Positions 35,298 to 43,995 of a DNA stretch of 64,000 bases are shown one piece after another. The stretch comes from Armatimonadota bacterium (GTDB lineage Bacteria; Armatimonadota; Fimbriimonadia; Fimbriimonadales; Fimbriimonadaceae): contig JBAXHT010000001.1 of assembly GCA_037138755.1 (NCBI GenBank), positions 777,805 through 841,804 of the forward strand, written 5' to 3'. The notes under the pieces were generated by a model. The model was not told the DNA's origin, made no database searches, and saw only the letters and a program-made list of their open reading frames with translations. A program made the translations under genes and the position numbers. The number at the start of each line of letters is the position of its first letter. Position 1 is the stretch's first letter.

Positions 35298-36307
35298 CCG
35301 ACTTCGCGGCTTACGTTGGGGGCGAGCTGGTCGGTGAAGGATGGACCGAGATCAATCAGGCATGCAATGTCGGCGGGGACTGTCCGACTGGGATTGCTTT
35401 TGCCGAAAACGCAAAGTACGTTGCTGAAGCCGCCACGCGGCTCCTTGGGGGAGTGATTGTTCCTGCAGAGACGTTTGACTTTCCGAGTTCGCACATCAAG
35501 CACGCCAACCCCCGGCTTGCTTATCTTAAAGTACTTCACTACTTCGAGCGTTCCTTCAGAAAGGCGAAGGGAATCCATCCGACTGCCTTCGTGGAGCAAG
35601 GAGGGTTTGTCGACGACACTGCGTCAATAGGAGCGATGGCGTTTGTCGCAAGCGATGCGATCGTTCGCAATGATGCCACGATCATGCCGTTTGCTTACAT
35701 CGGCCCCGGTTGCGTCGTGGGCGAAGGTTCGGTGGTCATGCCCCACGCGATATTGGTGCAAGATGTCATCGTTGGCCATTACTGCGTCGTCGGGCCTGGA
35801 ACGGTGATCGGTCACTCAGGCTTCGGTTACGTTTGGGACGGCGAAAAGCAGATCCGAATTCCTCAGGTTGGAGGAGTGAGGCTAGGTGATCGTGTTGAGA
35901 TCGGAGCCTTGACCGCGATAGATCGAGCTACTGCAGGTCAAACCCGACTGGACGAAGGAAACAAGATCGATAACCTCGTCCAGATCGCTCATAACGTCGA
36001 GCTTGGACCACACGGTGTCTACGCTAGCGGCGTAGGGATCGCCGGCAGCACAAAGGTCGGTGCGCGAGCAATGCTCGGCGGACAGAGTGGCTATTCCGAC
36101 CATCTGGTCATTGCCGATGGAGTGGTGCTTGCGGGAAGAGCAGCGGGGTTATCGTCCATTGATAAATCGGGCGTTTACGGCGGTACCCCCGCGATACCAA
36201 TTGCCGACTACATGCGGTCGGTTGCCGCATATAAAGACCTACCAAAACTCATCAAACGTGTACGCGCTCTGGAAAAGGAAGTCAAAACCTTAAAGGGGGC
36301 AGAGTGA
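35267..36307 (+). CDS. lpxD: UDP-3-O-acylglucosamine N-acyltransferase
   Basis: LpxD adds the second acyl chain in lipid A synthesis. The 346-residue protein has the N-terminal uridine-binding domain and a left-handed beta helix of hexapeptide repeats (for example IGAMAFVASDAIVRNDATIM). The conserved HSGFGYVWDG segment carries the catalytic His, and the later part has IDNLVQIAHNVELG. A C-terminal helix follows. ATG 35267 is inside the end of the lipoprotein gene, and its stop overlaps the lpxC GTG by four bases, so translation is coupled. Confidence 0.94.
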   Translation: MENKPHLKTLADFAAYVGGELVGEGWTEINQACNVGGDCPTGIAFAENAKYVAEAATRLLGGVIVPAETFDFPSSHIKHANPRLAYLKVLHYFERSFRKAKGIHPTAFVEQGGFVDDTASIGAMAFVASDAIVRNDATIMPFAYIGPGCVVGEGSVVMPHAILVQDVIVGHYCVVGPGTVIGHSGFGYVWDGEKQIRIPQVGGVRLGDRVEIGALTAIDRATAGQTRLDEGNKIDNLVQIAHNVELGPHGVYASGVGIAGSTKVGARAMLGGQSGYSDHLVIADGVVLAGRAAGLSSIDKSGVYGGTPAIPIADYMRSVAAYKDLPKLIKRVRALEKEVKTLKGAE

Positions 36308-37104
36308 TCTTCGCCCGCCGGACCGTTGCTTCGGTCGCTGAGTTTGAAGGACTAGGACTTCACACGGGAGTCCCGGTGAAACTAACCGTTCACCCAGGCG
36401 ACAAAGGGATTGCGTTTCGGTACGAGACCACCCGAACCGAAGCAATTCCGGCGAACGTGACGGACACGCGGCGTAGCACTAAGCTTGGAGACGTTGGCAC
36501 TATCGAGCACATCATGTCAGCCCTTGCGGGGCTAGAGATCACCGATGCCGAAATTGAGCTTTCGGCTCCCGAAGTTCCAGGGATGGATGGCAGCGCGGCT
36601 CCGTTCGTACAAGGCTTGTCGGGAGTTGGGTTTGTCGAGCTTGGCGAGAAAGAATTTCCCGGTCTGTACTCCCGAATTTTCCTCCAGGAGCTTCCCCTCA
36701 AGATCGCGGTCGGAAAAGGGAACGGACACTGGAGGTACGAATACGAAACGGGTGACCGTTGGCCCGGCTCAATGCACTTCGAGTCAATGAGGATCATCGA
36801 CACCTTTGCTTCTGAGATTGCACCCGCCCGAACCTTTGTCTTGACAGAGGAGTTTCCAATGGTGGAGCAGTTCGGGCTCGGGAAAGGACTCACGAAGGAC
36901 GATGTCATCATCCTCGGCGAAAGAGGCTTCGAAAATGGCGCAAAGTTTCCGGACGAGCCGGCTCGGCACAAGCTCCTAGACATGCTTGGCGACCTTTATC
37001 TGAGCGGGATTCCGGCTCGGTGCCTCAATGTCGTCGGTACCAGGAATGGCCATACCGCCAACGTCAAAATGGCGGCCATGATGCATCAAGCGATTACCCG
37101 TTAG
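36304..37104 (+). CDS. lpxC: UDP-3-O-acyl-N-acetylglucosamine deacetylase
   Basis: LpxC is the zinc deacetylase that commits UDP-acyl-GlcNAc to lipid A. The 266-residue protein has the zinc motif TIEHIMSAL (His69), VPGMDGSAAPFV, the ARTFVLTEE segment and a late HKLLDMLGDL that supplies the second His and the Asp. It is shorter than the E. coli enzyme (about 305). The start is GTG in a four-base overlap with lpxD. The cluster from the TamB-like gene to here covers outer-membrane protein and lipid A building. Confidence 0.94.
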   Translation: MIFARRTVASVAEFEGLGLHTGVPVKLTVHPGDKGIAFRYETTRTEAIPANVTDTRRSTKLGDVGTIEHIMSALAGLEITDAEIELSAPEVPGMDGSAAPFVQGLSGVGFVELGEKEFPGLYSRIFLQELPLKIAVGKGNGHWRYEYETGDRWPGSMHFESMRIIDTFASEIAPARTFVLTEEFPMVEQFGLGKGLTKDDVIILGERGFENGAKFPDEPARHKLLDMLGDLYLSGIPARCLNVVGTRNGHTANVKMAAMMHQAITR

Positions 37105-37175
37105 GCAAACGCCAAAAAGGCAGGGTGCATGGCGCACACTGCCGTAGAATTTGGTTCGTCCGAGGGAAGCCAGCC

Positions 37176-37349
37176 CTAGGCGGCTTTTCGCACTTCTTGA
37201 TCAGGGAAGAGCTCAATGACCTCAGAATGCTCCCCGGCTCCCGTCATAGTCGACGCGCCCTCTACTTCGAGGACAGGGGCGGTTTTGGAGAGCAAGGTGT
37301 AAAACCCGGCGGCCCCGACAACATATCCCAGAACAAGCGGAATCAGCAT
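37176..37349 (-). CDS. Small single-pass membrane protein (57 residues)
   Basis: In the 400-base gap after lpxC the minus strand holds a 57-codon ORF. It starts with a hydrophobic helix (MLIPLVLGYVVGAAGFYTLL) and then an acidic, polar tail (HSEVIELFPDQEVRKAA). I do not recognise it. A real small membrane protein is plausible because the composition is clearly helix plus soluble tail. No clear Shine-Dalgarno is seen. Confidence 0.45.
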   Translation of the reverse strand: MLIPLVLGYVVGAAGFYTLLSKTAPVLEVEGASTMTGAGEHSEVIELFPDQEVRKAA

Positions 37350-37504
37350 TACTGGTGTTATTGGCGATTACGTCGCAAATCTGGAAGGTGTTTTTACGAG
37401 GATTGTACGTTCTACTCTAATAATGATTTTGCGAAAAGTGAAAAGCTCCCAACGATCAACGCAAAGTAGCACGAACCACTCATAAGTTGTACAATCCACG
37501 CATC

Positions 37505-38224
37505 ATGGCCGCAAAAGACGCATTAGTGAGTTTGGGCTTCACCGCTCTCGAATCAGAGATCTACGCCTGCCTTGTTCGGGAAGGTTCTTCGAGCGGATAC
37601 CGGGTTGCGCAAACTATCGGAAAGCCCGCCGCCAACACCTACAAGGCCCTCGAAACCCTGCAGCGCAAAGGAGCGGTCGTCCAAGACGACGCTAAGAAGA
37701 AGACTTACGCCCCAATTGCCCCCGAGACCCTGCTGACAAGGCTCAATAAGGAGTTCGAAAAGAATCGAGCCAGCGCGATGAAGGCGTTCAAGGATGCATC
37801 CGTCCCGACTCCTGCCTCAAAGCTGCTTCCTGTGTCTAGCCTGGATCAAGCTGTCCAACTGGCAAAAAATGCCCTAGCAAGTGCTTCAGAAACAGTTGTG
37901 CTAATCGCAAGTGAGGCAGTGTTCGCCCGGCTAGGAGAGCTGCCGCAAGTCGAGCAGTTGCTCGTCATGACCAGTGCCCCTGCAAACGGCCTGATTCAGG
38001 TTCCAACCGAAGCCTTCGACCACGACACCCTCGAACTCGTAGTCGACCACCAATCCACGGTTTTCTTCACCTCCAACCAGGGCTTCGCCATCGAAAACCA
38101 CCCCCTTGGATCAACCATGCACCAGGCTGTCGTTTGCCAGATAGGCCTGTATCAAGTGGATCGAAAGCTCGAAGAGGAAGCAAGCAGAAAGCAACTAGCG
38201 AGGGTCATCGAAAACTTGCCATAG
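37505..38224 (+). CDS. TrmB-family transcriptional regulator
   Basis: From ATG 37505 the product is 239 residues. The N-terminal winged helix-turn-helix matches TrmB: LGFTALESEIYACLVREGSS, then VAQTIGKPAANTYKALETLQ and KGAVV. A short coiled coil follows, then a C-terminal domain that in relatives binds sugars. TrmB proteins are mainly archaeal regulators of sugar transport, with bacterial relatives. TACAAT lies nine bases before the ATG with no Shine-Dalgarno. The regulated genes are not clear. Confidence 0.8.
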   Translation: MAAKDALVSLGFTALESEIYACLVREGSSSGYRVAQTIGKPAANTYKALETLQRKGAVVQDDAKKKTYAPIAPETLLTRLNKEFEKNRASAMKAFKDASVPTPASKLLPVSSLDQAVQLAKNALASASETVVLIASEAVFARLGELPQVEQLLVMTSAPANGLIQVPTEAFDHDTLELVVDHQSTVFFTSNQGFAIENHPLGSTMHQAVVCQIGLYQVDRKLEEEASRKQLARVIENLP

Positions 38225-38227
38225 AGC

Positions 38228-38830
38228 TTAGTAGCGGAAACCCACAAACCATTGCAGCAAATTCTGCCCCGGATTTGTTGTTCCGCGACCTGCGTTGCTC
38301 ACGTGCAAGAGCCTGGCTCCAGCTAAGACGGCCCCGCCTTTGGTTTTGAACTCCATTCCAAAGGCAAACGACGGAGTTGTATTGAATGCCAACGGCACGT
38401 CATTGGATGTGTGGTTTAACCACTGAATCCCAAACCCAACGTCCCCAAAGAAGTTCATATCCCGCCGAAACTCCCACCGCCATCGTCCGCTGGCCAAAAC
38501 GCCAATACTTGCGGAAGAGTTTGGTGGATCACCGTTGACTCCCTCCGAAGTCGTGTTCATGAAGTATGTCTCCCAAATGAGTTCTCCTGGAACATTGCCG
38601 GACCTCAATTTAGGATCATTGCGACCAACTGCAAGCGAAAACCCGCCGCCGGACCTTTGATCCTCGGACCCCAGAATTAGCTGGGACCGCACCGAATAGC
38701 CAAGAGTGTAGTAGTTAAACTCCTTGCCTGTAGGCTCCCACCAAGAGAGCTCTCTTGTCCGAGGTGCTCGATCATGTAATGAGATCGGAATCAGGACGGA
38801 TGGTTCGCTAGTAGGTTCAAAAGGAAGCAT
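38228..38830 (-). CDS. PagL-like acyloxyacyl hydrolase / lipid A deacylase family
   Basis: The 200-residue protein looks like a small outer-membrane barrel with aromatic strands. It ends in GARLLHVSNAGRGTTNPGQN and LLQWFVGFRY, which matches the PagL signature with the His-Ser pair. PagL removes the 3-O acyl chain of lipid A. No clear signal peptide precedes it (MLPFEPTSEPSVLIPISLHD), so the true start or export route is unclear. Lipid A genes nearby (lpxC, lpxD) make the role reasonable. Confidence 0.7.
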   Translation of the reverse strand: MLPFEPTSEPSVLIPISLHDRAPRTRELSWWEPTGKEFNYYTLGYSVRSQLILGSEDQRSGGGFSLAVGRNDPKLRSGNVPGELIWETYFMNTTSEGVNGDPPNSSASIGVLASGRWRWEFRRDMNFFGDVGFGIQWLNHTSNDVPLAFNTTPSFAFGMEFKTKGGAVLAGARLLHVSNAGRGTTNPGQNLLQWFVGFRY

Positions 38831-38887
38831 AAAACCCGAGTTAAGGTACCCTTTCTACGCCGCTCTTCCCGAGCCTGAGGCGTTCCC

Positions 38888-40243
38888 ATGCGAAAAACTA
38901 TGCCCACCGTCGTCATTGTTGGGCGTCCAAATGTCGGAAAATCCACCCTTTTTAACCGCCTCGTCGGTAAGCGCGTCGCAGTTGTCGAAGACACCCCAGG
39001 CATCACTCGTGACCGCCTCTATGCAGAGGTTAACTGGAACCGTCGCCGCTTCAACGTCGTCGATACCGGCGGTATCGTTTTCCAAGATTCCGATCCGCTT
39101 TCCGAGCAAATCCGGGTTCAGGCGAACGTTGCCCTGACCGAAGCCGACGTTGTCTTGTTCGTTACGGACGTCACCGATGGCCTCCACCCCGATGACCGCG
39201 ACCTCGCTAACCAAATGCGCGGAATCAAGACTCCAGTCTTGGTGGCCGTAAACAAAGCCGACAACTTCGACCGCGAAGACTACGCGCCCGAGTTTTATGC
39301 TCTCGGCCTCGGAAACGTCTACCCCATCTCTGCCCTCCACGGCACCGGTGTTGCCGATGTCCTGGATGAGGTCGTCCTCAATCTTCCGCCCGAAGTCCCG
39401 ATTGAAGAAGCCAAAGAAGAGATTCGGCTCGCAATTGTGGGCCGCCCAAACGTCGGTAAGAGCTCGCTTGTGAATGCCTTCACGGGTGAGCAGCGAATGA
39501 TCGTTTCCAACATCGCCGGGACCACCCGCGATGCAATCGATACAGAGCTCACTCACGAAGGAGAACAATTCCGGTTGATCGATACCGCCGGAATCCGCCG
39601 CCGAGGCAAGATCCAGGGCTCGGTGGAATACTACATGGTCAACCGAGCCGAGAAGGCAATTGCTCGCTGCGAATGCGCGATGGTGGTGGTGAACGGCGAA
39701 GAAGGGCTGACCGATGGCGATAAGAGAGTCATGAAACTCGCCCACGACGCGGGTAAAGCCTGCGTCATCGCAGTGAACAAGTGGGACGTCAAAGAGCCAC
39801 CAAACGGTCACCCAAAGAAGCAATCCCAGCTCAAAAAGGACTTCACGAAGATCTTTCGAGATCAGGTGCCGGAACTCGCTTACGCGCCAATCGTTTTCAC
39901 AAGCGCAAAGGAGAACGCGGGCCTCGAACCTGCGCTCGATTCAGTTCTGAGTGCGCTAGAAAGCTACAACTTCCGAATTTCAACCGGTCAGCTCAACCGC
40001 CTGGTTCAAGACGCGATCTTCGACAAGCCGCACGTCATTCATGGTCGTGCATTCAAGGTGTACTACTCAACCCAGGTGGCGACTTGCCCTCCGACCTTCG
40101 TTCTGTTCTGCAACGATCCAGACCTGATGCACTTCAGCTATCAGCGATATTTGCTCAACAAAATCCGGGCCCTCTTCCCGCTACAGGGTACGCCGATTCG
40201 ACTTTTTGCACGAAGTAGCCACAAGAAGAACGAAGAGGACTAA
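38888..40243 (+). CDS. der: Ribosome biogenesis GTPase Der (EngA)
   Basis: The 451-residue protein has two tandem GTPase domains and a C-terminal KH-like domain. The first P-loop is GRPNVGKS near residue 12, with DTPGITRDR and NKAD. The second is GRPNVGKS near residue 187, with GTTRDAIDTE, DTAGIRRRG and NKWD. Der helps assemble the 50S subunit. The ATG at 38888 has GAGG seven bases upstream; ATG 38900 is an alternative. Confidence 0.96.
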   Translation: MRKTMPTVVIVGRPNVGKSTLFNRLVGKRVAVVEDTPGITRDRLYAEVNWNRRRFNVVDTGGIVFQDSDPLSEQIRVQANVALTEADVVLFVTDVTDGLHPDDRDLANQMRGIKTPVLVAVNKADNFDREDYAPEFYALGLGNVYPISALHGTGVADVLDEVVLNLPPEVPIEEAKEEIRLAIVGRPNVGKSSLVNAFTGEQRMIVSNIAGTTRDAIDTELTHEGEQFRLIDTAGIRRRGKIQGSVEYYMVNRAEKAIARCECAMVVVNGEEGLTDGDKRVMKLAHDAGKACVIAVNKWDVKEPPNGHPKKQSQLKKDFTKIFRDQVPELAYAPIVFTSAKENAGLEPALDSVLSALESYNFRISTGQLNRLVQDAIFDKPHVIHGRAFKVYYSTQVATCPPTFVLFCNDPDLMHFSYQRYLLNKIRALFPLQGTPIRLFARSSHKKNEED

Positions 40244-40244
40244 G

Positions 40245-40267
40245 TTTTTGGGAGAATCTCCCAAAAA
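40245..40267. terminator. Symmetric terminator-like hairpin after der
   Basis: Ten-base arms TTTTTGGGAG (40245-40254) and CTCCCAAAAA (40258-40267) pair perfectly around a three-base loop. With Ts on the minus strand and As on the plus strand it would act best on minus-strand transcripts, but no convergent gene ends here. The next plus-strand gene starts ten bases after it. Confidence 0.5.
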
Positions 40268-40276
40268 CCTAGTGTA

Positions 40277-42196
40277 ATGATCGAGCTATCAGTTCGTCTT
40301 CTGCTTGGTGGGCTCTTGGTGTTTGTCGCCGGTGCTCTCGGTGTGCCTGCATTTCCAATTGCCTTTAAAGTTGGAATCATGCAAGTTGCACTGGCATACT
40401 TGCACAATCGCCTCGAAGCAAGATCGCTTCGAACTCCCGCACTGGCCGCGATTCTTGCAGGCATCGACTCGGTTCTCATCACCCTGACGCTCGCCGCAAT
40501 CCCAAATGGGCTCGGCGTATATTCACTTGTTGCCCTCGCACCGATAATCATCGCTGCGGCAAAGCACCGGGCAAACCCTTTCTTGATGGCTCCTATCGCC
40601 GCCGCTAGCATCGTGGTGGCACACATGCTCCACCATTCATGGAAGCTCCCACCAAACGAAATTCTGATCCAGTCGCTTTTGTTCCTTGCGATAGGATCGT
40701 TGGTTAAGCCGATGAAAGTCCAGCGCGAAATCGTTATCGAGCAAGTCGAAGGCCCAACCCGCGAAGAAATTGATCTCTCACCGATCGTGCTGGAAGCCGA
40801 GAACCAGATTCTTGAACTTCGAGAGTCCTACCGTCAGATGTGCGACGCCTACCGCGTTCTGTACCGAAAGAGCCACAAAGACCGAGTGGCGGCGATCATC
40901 GCAGAAGCCAGGGGAGGCTACTTCCGCCTCTGCGAAAAGATCGTAGAAGCCAGCGGAGCGCGAGGCAGCATCTTGTATCTGGCCAGCCAATACGGAGATT
41001 CTTTCGTTGTGAGCGGCGGAGCCGGTGAACTCTCGGAAGCCCAGCTGACCGAGGCATTCCCGATCCGTACGAAGCAATCGATCGCCCTTGTTCGCGAGCA
41101 GGCAGATGCTTGTAGCGCACATCTTGAGCCAGGCTATCCGAGTGCAAATATCGTCCTGACTCTCGACAACAAAGTGATCGGGTTATTGACCGTACTCGCG
41201 GATGACCGAGACAAGCTATTTGAAGCGATGGAGGCACTTGAGCCGACAGCCGCTCTCGTCTCGACGATGGTCGCTGAAGAGCAACGCATCGGTTCGATGG
41301 AGCGCCGCCTAACAGAAACGGAAATCCTTTACACGGTGGTCGCCACCGCCGACGGCGGACTCACTCGAGCCGAAGTTGCGACCAGAGTCGCCCGAGAGTT
41401 CCAGTCAGTTCTTCAGTTAGAGCACCTCGCAATCCATGCGATTGAAGCGGACGATGATGTTGTACTTGCCCAAGAAGGTCGAGATATGTTCCTCTTGGAT
41501 TCAATGAAGTTCGAGCAGGGACGAGGAATCGAGGGCTGGATTTCCAGCGGAAGCGGAGAAATCTGCTTGATCGATGCCCGATCAAACGACATGCTCCCTA
41601 GCGAGTTGATTATCAAGGAGCGAATCGGCTCCTGTGTCATTCTCCCGATTGGATCCGAGTCCAACCCAGTGGGATACATCTCCGCCGCCAGCGGACGCAT
41701 CGCTGGAATCGACATGAGCGACGTGGAAACCCTTCGCGCCGCCGCCGCCGAGCTCTCTCGCTTGCTAACCAGACGGGAGCGACCCGATGAAGATTCCGAC
41801 GGCATCCTCTCTCCGAAGCAGTTCATTTCGCGAGTGTCTCGCGTTGAAGGCGTGATGATTACCCTTCTTCCACTGCAGATCAAGGATCTGGAGCAGAAAT
41901 ACGGCAAGCCGGCAATGGCCCACGCAATGCGGACCATCATGCTCCGAATTCGCCCACACGTTCCTTACGGAGCGTTGATGTGCCGACACCCGGACGGCAT
42001 GTTCATGGTCTACCTTCCTGGCGCATCGCGAGAAGCTGCCACCGAGTGGGCAAACGAGATCAGCGCGAAGACTCCGTCGGCGGGTATCCGAACCCCGGAC
42101 GGCTCCGAGCGAATCCCGCTCCAGTTGCGAGTGAAGGTCGCGGCTCTGGATCCGAGAACCAGCCCGCAAATCAACCGGCTTTTGGCCGCGTCTTAA
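40277..42196 (+). CDS. Membrane sensor with GAF domains and degenerate GGDEF domain
   Basis: The 639-residue protein begins with about four to five membrane helices (residues 5-145), then a short coiled coil, then two GAF-type sensor domains (about 210-340 and 350-490). The C-terminal region aligns in position with a diguanylate cyclase domain. In place of GGDEF there is RHPDGMFMVYLP, so cyclase activity is unlikely. Degenerate GGDEF domains often bind c-di-GMP or partner proteins. The ligand of the GAF domains is unknown. Confidence 0.7.
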   Translation: MIELSVRLLLGGLLVFVAGALGVPAFPIAFKVGIMQVALAYLHNRLEARSLRTPALAAILAGIDSVLITLTLAAIPNGLGVYSLVALAPIIIAAAKHRANPFLMAPIAAASIVVAHMLHHSWKLPPNEILIQSLLFLAIGSLVKPMKVQREIVIEQVEGPTREEIDLSPIVLEAENQILELRESYRQMCDAYRVLYRKSHKDRVAAIIAEARGGYFRLCEKIVEASGARGSILYLASQYGDSFVVSGGAGELSEAQLTEAFPIRTKQSIALVREQADACSAHLEPGYPSANIVLTLDNKVIGLLTVLADDRDKLFEAMEALEPTAALVSTMVAEEQRIGSMERRLTETEILYTVVATADGGLTRAEVATRVAREFQSVLQLEHLAIHAIEADDDVVLAQEGRDMFLLDSMKFEQGRGIEGWISSGSGEICLIDARSNDMLPSELIIKERIGSCVILPIGSESNPVGYISAASGRIAGIDMSDVETLRAAAAELSRLLTRRERPDEDSDGILSPKQFISRVSRVEGVMITLLPLQIKDLEQKYGKPAMAHAMRTIMLRIRPHVPYGALMCRHPDGMFMVYLPGASREAATEWANEISAKTPSAGIRTPDGSERIPLQLRVKVAALDPRTSPQINRLLAAS

Positions 42197-42253
42197 TCTG
42201 ACAAGCAGTTTTACTAGGGTGTTTGGCACGCGATGCCAGATACCCTTTAGGGA

Positions 42254-42802
42254 GTGCAATCCTGCTCTACTTCTTACCTGCCAGCTATCAGCCGCCGAGC
42301 GAACGCTCGTCTGTTGCGAGTTGCTGGGCAAGAGTTTCTGAAGGGCAATCATGCAGCGGCGAGTTCCACTTGCCGAACCCTTCTTGAGGCAGATCCCACC
42401 CACCTCGGCGCCCTTGAACTCATGGCCAAGTGCCTTTGGGCGAAGCAAGATTTCGTTGCTCTTGAGCAAGCCACCCGTTGCCTGATTGCTCTCAACCCGT
42501 TCGAGCCAGGCTACTTTGGCCTGCGCGGGATGGCCCTGCGCGCCCTCGGGCGATATGGCGAAGCAACCCAAGCTTTGCGGCGAGACCCCAACTCGACGAG
42601 TCAGCTCGCCGACCTCGAGGCATTTCAGTCAACTCTGGTGCGGGACTTGATCGAACACGACGCAGTGTTTGCCGCTCAGTACGCAAAGTCACCAGAAGTG
42701 GCAGCCAAAGACAAAGGTCTGGCCCCGACACTGTCTAGCCGAAGCCAGTCACGGGCTACACCCAAGACCAGAAAATCGCTCTCAATTCGCCAGTACAACT
42801 AA
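42254..42802 (+). CDS. TPR-like protein
   Basis: The 182-residue product has helical repeats of the TPR kind (GNHAAASSTCRTLLEADPTH, then LGALELMAKCLWAKQDFVAL and LNPFEPGYFGLRGMALRALG). A disordered basic tail follows. The start is uncertain: GTG 42254 sits directly behind AGGGA and has TACCCT seven bases upstream, so a leaderless mRNA would fit. Its stop overlaps that of the convergent gene by four bases. Confidence 0.6.
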   Translation: MQSCSTSYLPAISRRANARLLRVAGQEFLKGNHAAASSTCRTLLEADPTHLGALELMAKCLWAKQDFVALEQATRCLIALNPFEPGYFGLRGMALRALGRYGEATQALRRDPNSTSQLADLEAFQSTLVRDLIEHDAVFAAQYAKSPEVAAKDKGLAPTLSSRSQSRATPKTRKSLSIRQYN

Positions 42803-43773
42803 GCTCCACAGAGCTGGCGATAGGTTCGGAGAATTCGCCTGACGTAGTTCTGCGTTTCTCGATAAGGCGGAACTCCGCCGTGCTTCTTCACTGCTCCTGG
42901 TCCAGCGTTGTAGGCGGCCAACGCCAAAGCAAGTCTTTGTGCATTGTCTTCGCTCGCGCCGTACCTGTCCATCTGAGTCTTCAGATACTTGACGGTGCCA
43001 TAAAGGTTCTCGTTAGTATTCCACGGGTTTCTAACACCTAGTTCACGAGCGGTTTCCGGCATGAGCTGACCGAGACCGGTTGCCCCTGGACCTGAGAGTT
43101 CGGCAGGATTAAAGTCGCTTTCGGCGATGAGCAGGGCCATCACCAGCCGGGCATCGACGTTGTAGTTCACGCTCCACCCAATCACTGCAGAAGCGATCTC
43201 GTAGGCTTTGTCGTAGCTCAGCCGTTTGTTATGATTCTTGATGAACGCCGCGTATGTCGGAGCGTAGGCCGCAATTGCCTCTCTAGCCGGAAGCGGTCGC
43301 CCTTTTGACGATGCGCTTCGAGAAACCTTGGTTGAAGTCGCTCGCGTTGTGGTCGTCTTTGCCGTCGTTTTCTTCGGCTGAACATCGAACCTCGCCACGT
43401 CAGACTCAGCGCTTGCCATCAAAAGAGCCAACGTCACTGCGCCATACTGCTCTTCTCGGGTGGCTTTTACGAGCAATCGCGCCTGGACTGTGCCGCCCTT
43501 TAGCCAGGCGGGAACCACCTCGGCGTCAATCACCTGGAGCGAGGAACCTAACTCAGCGGAGATGGAACTCTTTCCGTCCATGTCCATGATCCCGTTGACC
43601 GTGCATTTCAGTTCGAAAATCTTTGAACCCACGAAGGAATCAAGCTCGGCAATGCTAACGGGAGCGGTGATTTTGTGCTTCTTACGCAATGCCAGATATT
43701 CACTTGGCGATTGCGCCAAGCTCATTCCCGTGGTGAGAACCACTGCCAGAATTGCTACCCATCTCATATTCAT
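42799..43773 (-). CDS. Lytic transglycosylase (SLT family)
   Basis: The 324-residue exported protein (signal MNMRWVAILAVVLTTGMSLA) has an N-terminal beta-rich part with unknown function and a Lys/Thr-rich linker. Its C-terminal SLT domain contains VMALLIAESDFNPAEL (catalytic Glu), GATGLGQLMPETARELGV and ALAAYNAGPGAVKKHGGVPP. It cleaves glycan strands of peptidoglycan to make 1,6-anhydro ends. The final YVRRILRTY is typical. It should act in the periplasm. Confidence 0.9.
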   Translation of the reverse strand: MNMRWVAILAVVLTTGMSLAQSPSEYLALRKKHKITAPVSIAELDSFVGSKIFELKCTVNGIMDMDGKSSISAELGSSLQVIDAEVVPAWLKGGTVQARLLVKATREEQYGAVTLALLMASAESDVARFDVQPKKTTAKTTTTRATSTKVSRSASSKGRPLPAREAIAAYAPTYAAFIKNHNKRLSYDKAYEIASAVIGWSVNYNVDARLVMALLIAESDFNPAELSGPGATGLGQLMPETARELGVRNPWNTNENLYGTVKYLKTQMDRYGASEDNAQRLALALAAYNAGPGAVKKHGGVPPYRETQNYVRRILRTYRQLCGA

Positions 43774-43791
43774 TCGTTTCGAGGGTCAAGC

Positions 43792-43882
43792 TGGCGGACA
43801 GATCGGGATTCGAACCCGAGAAGAGATGTTATCCCTTACCCACTTAGCAGGCGGGCGCTTTCGTCCACTCAGCCATCTGTCC
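43792..43882 (-). tRNA. tRNA-Ser (anticodon GCU)
   Basis: On the minus strand a type II tRNA folds with acceptor GGACAGA/TCTGTCC, D arm starting GCTGAG, anticodon loop with GCT (CTGCTAA), a long variable arm and T arm CGGG-TTCGAAT-CCCG. CCA is encoded at the 3' end. It reads AGC/AGU serine codons. Confidence 0.92.
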
Positions 43883-43995
43883 GCTTGTTTTGGACACCTC
43901 AGTATATCTTATCGGTAGAACGCCCTGCTTGCGGCATGGTTCGGCGTGCTTTGTACCGGGTTTATTGGTGGAATAATGAACGTAGAAGGAGATAG

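Noticed and set aside
38855-39823. 322-codon frame opposite der
   Set aside because: Antisense to the Der GTPase, which has all motifs; the composition is that of a shadow frame.
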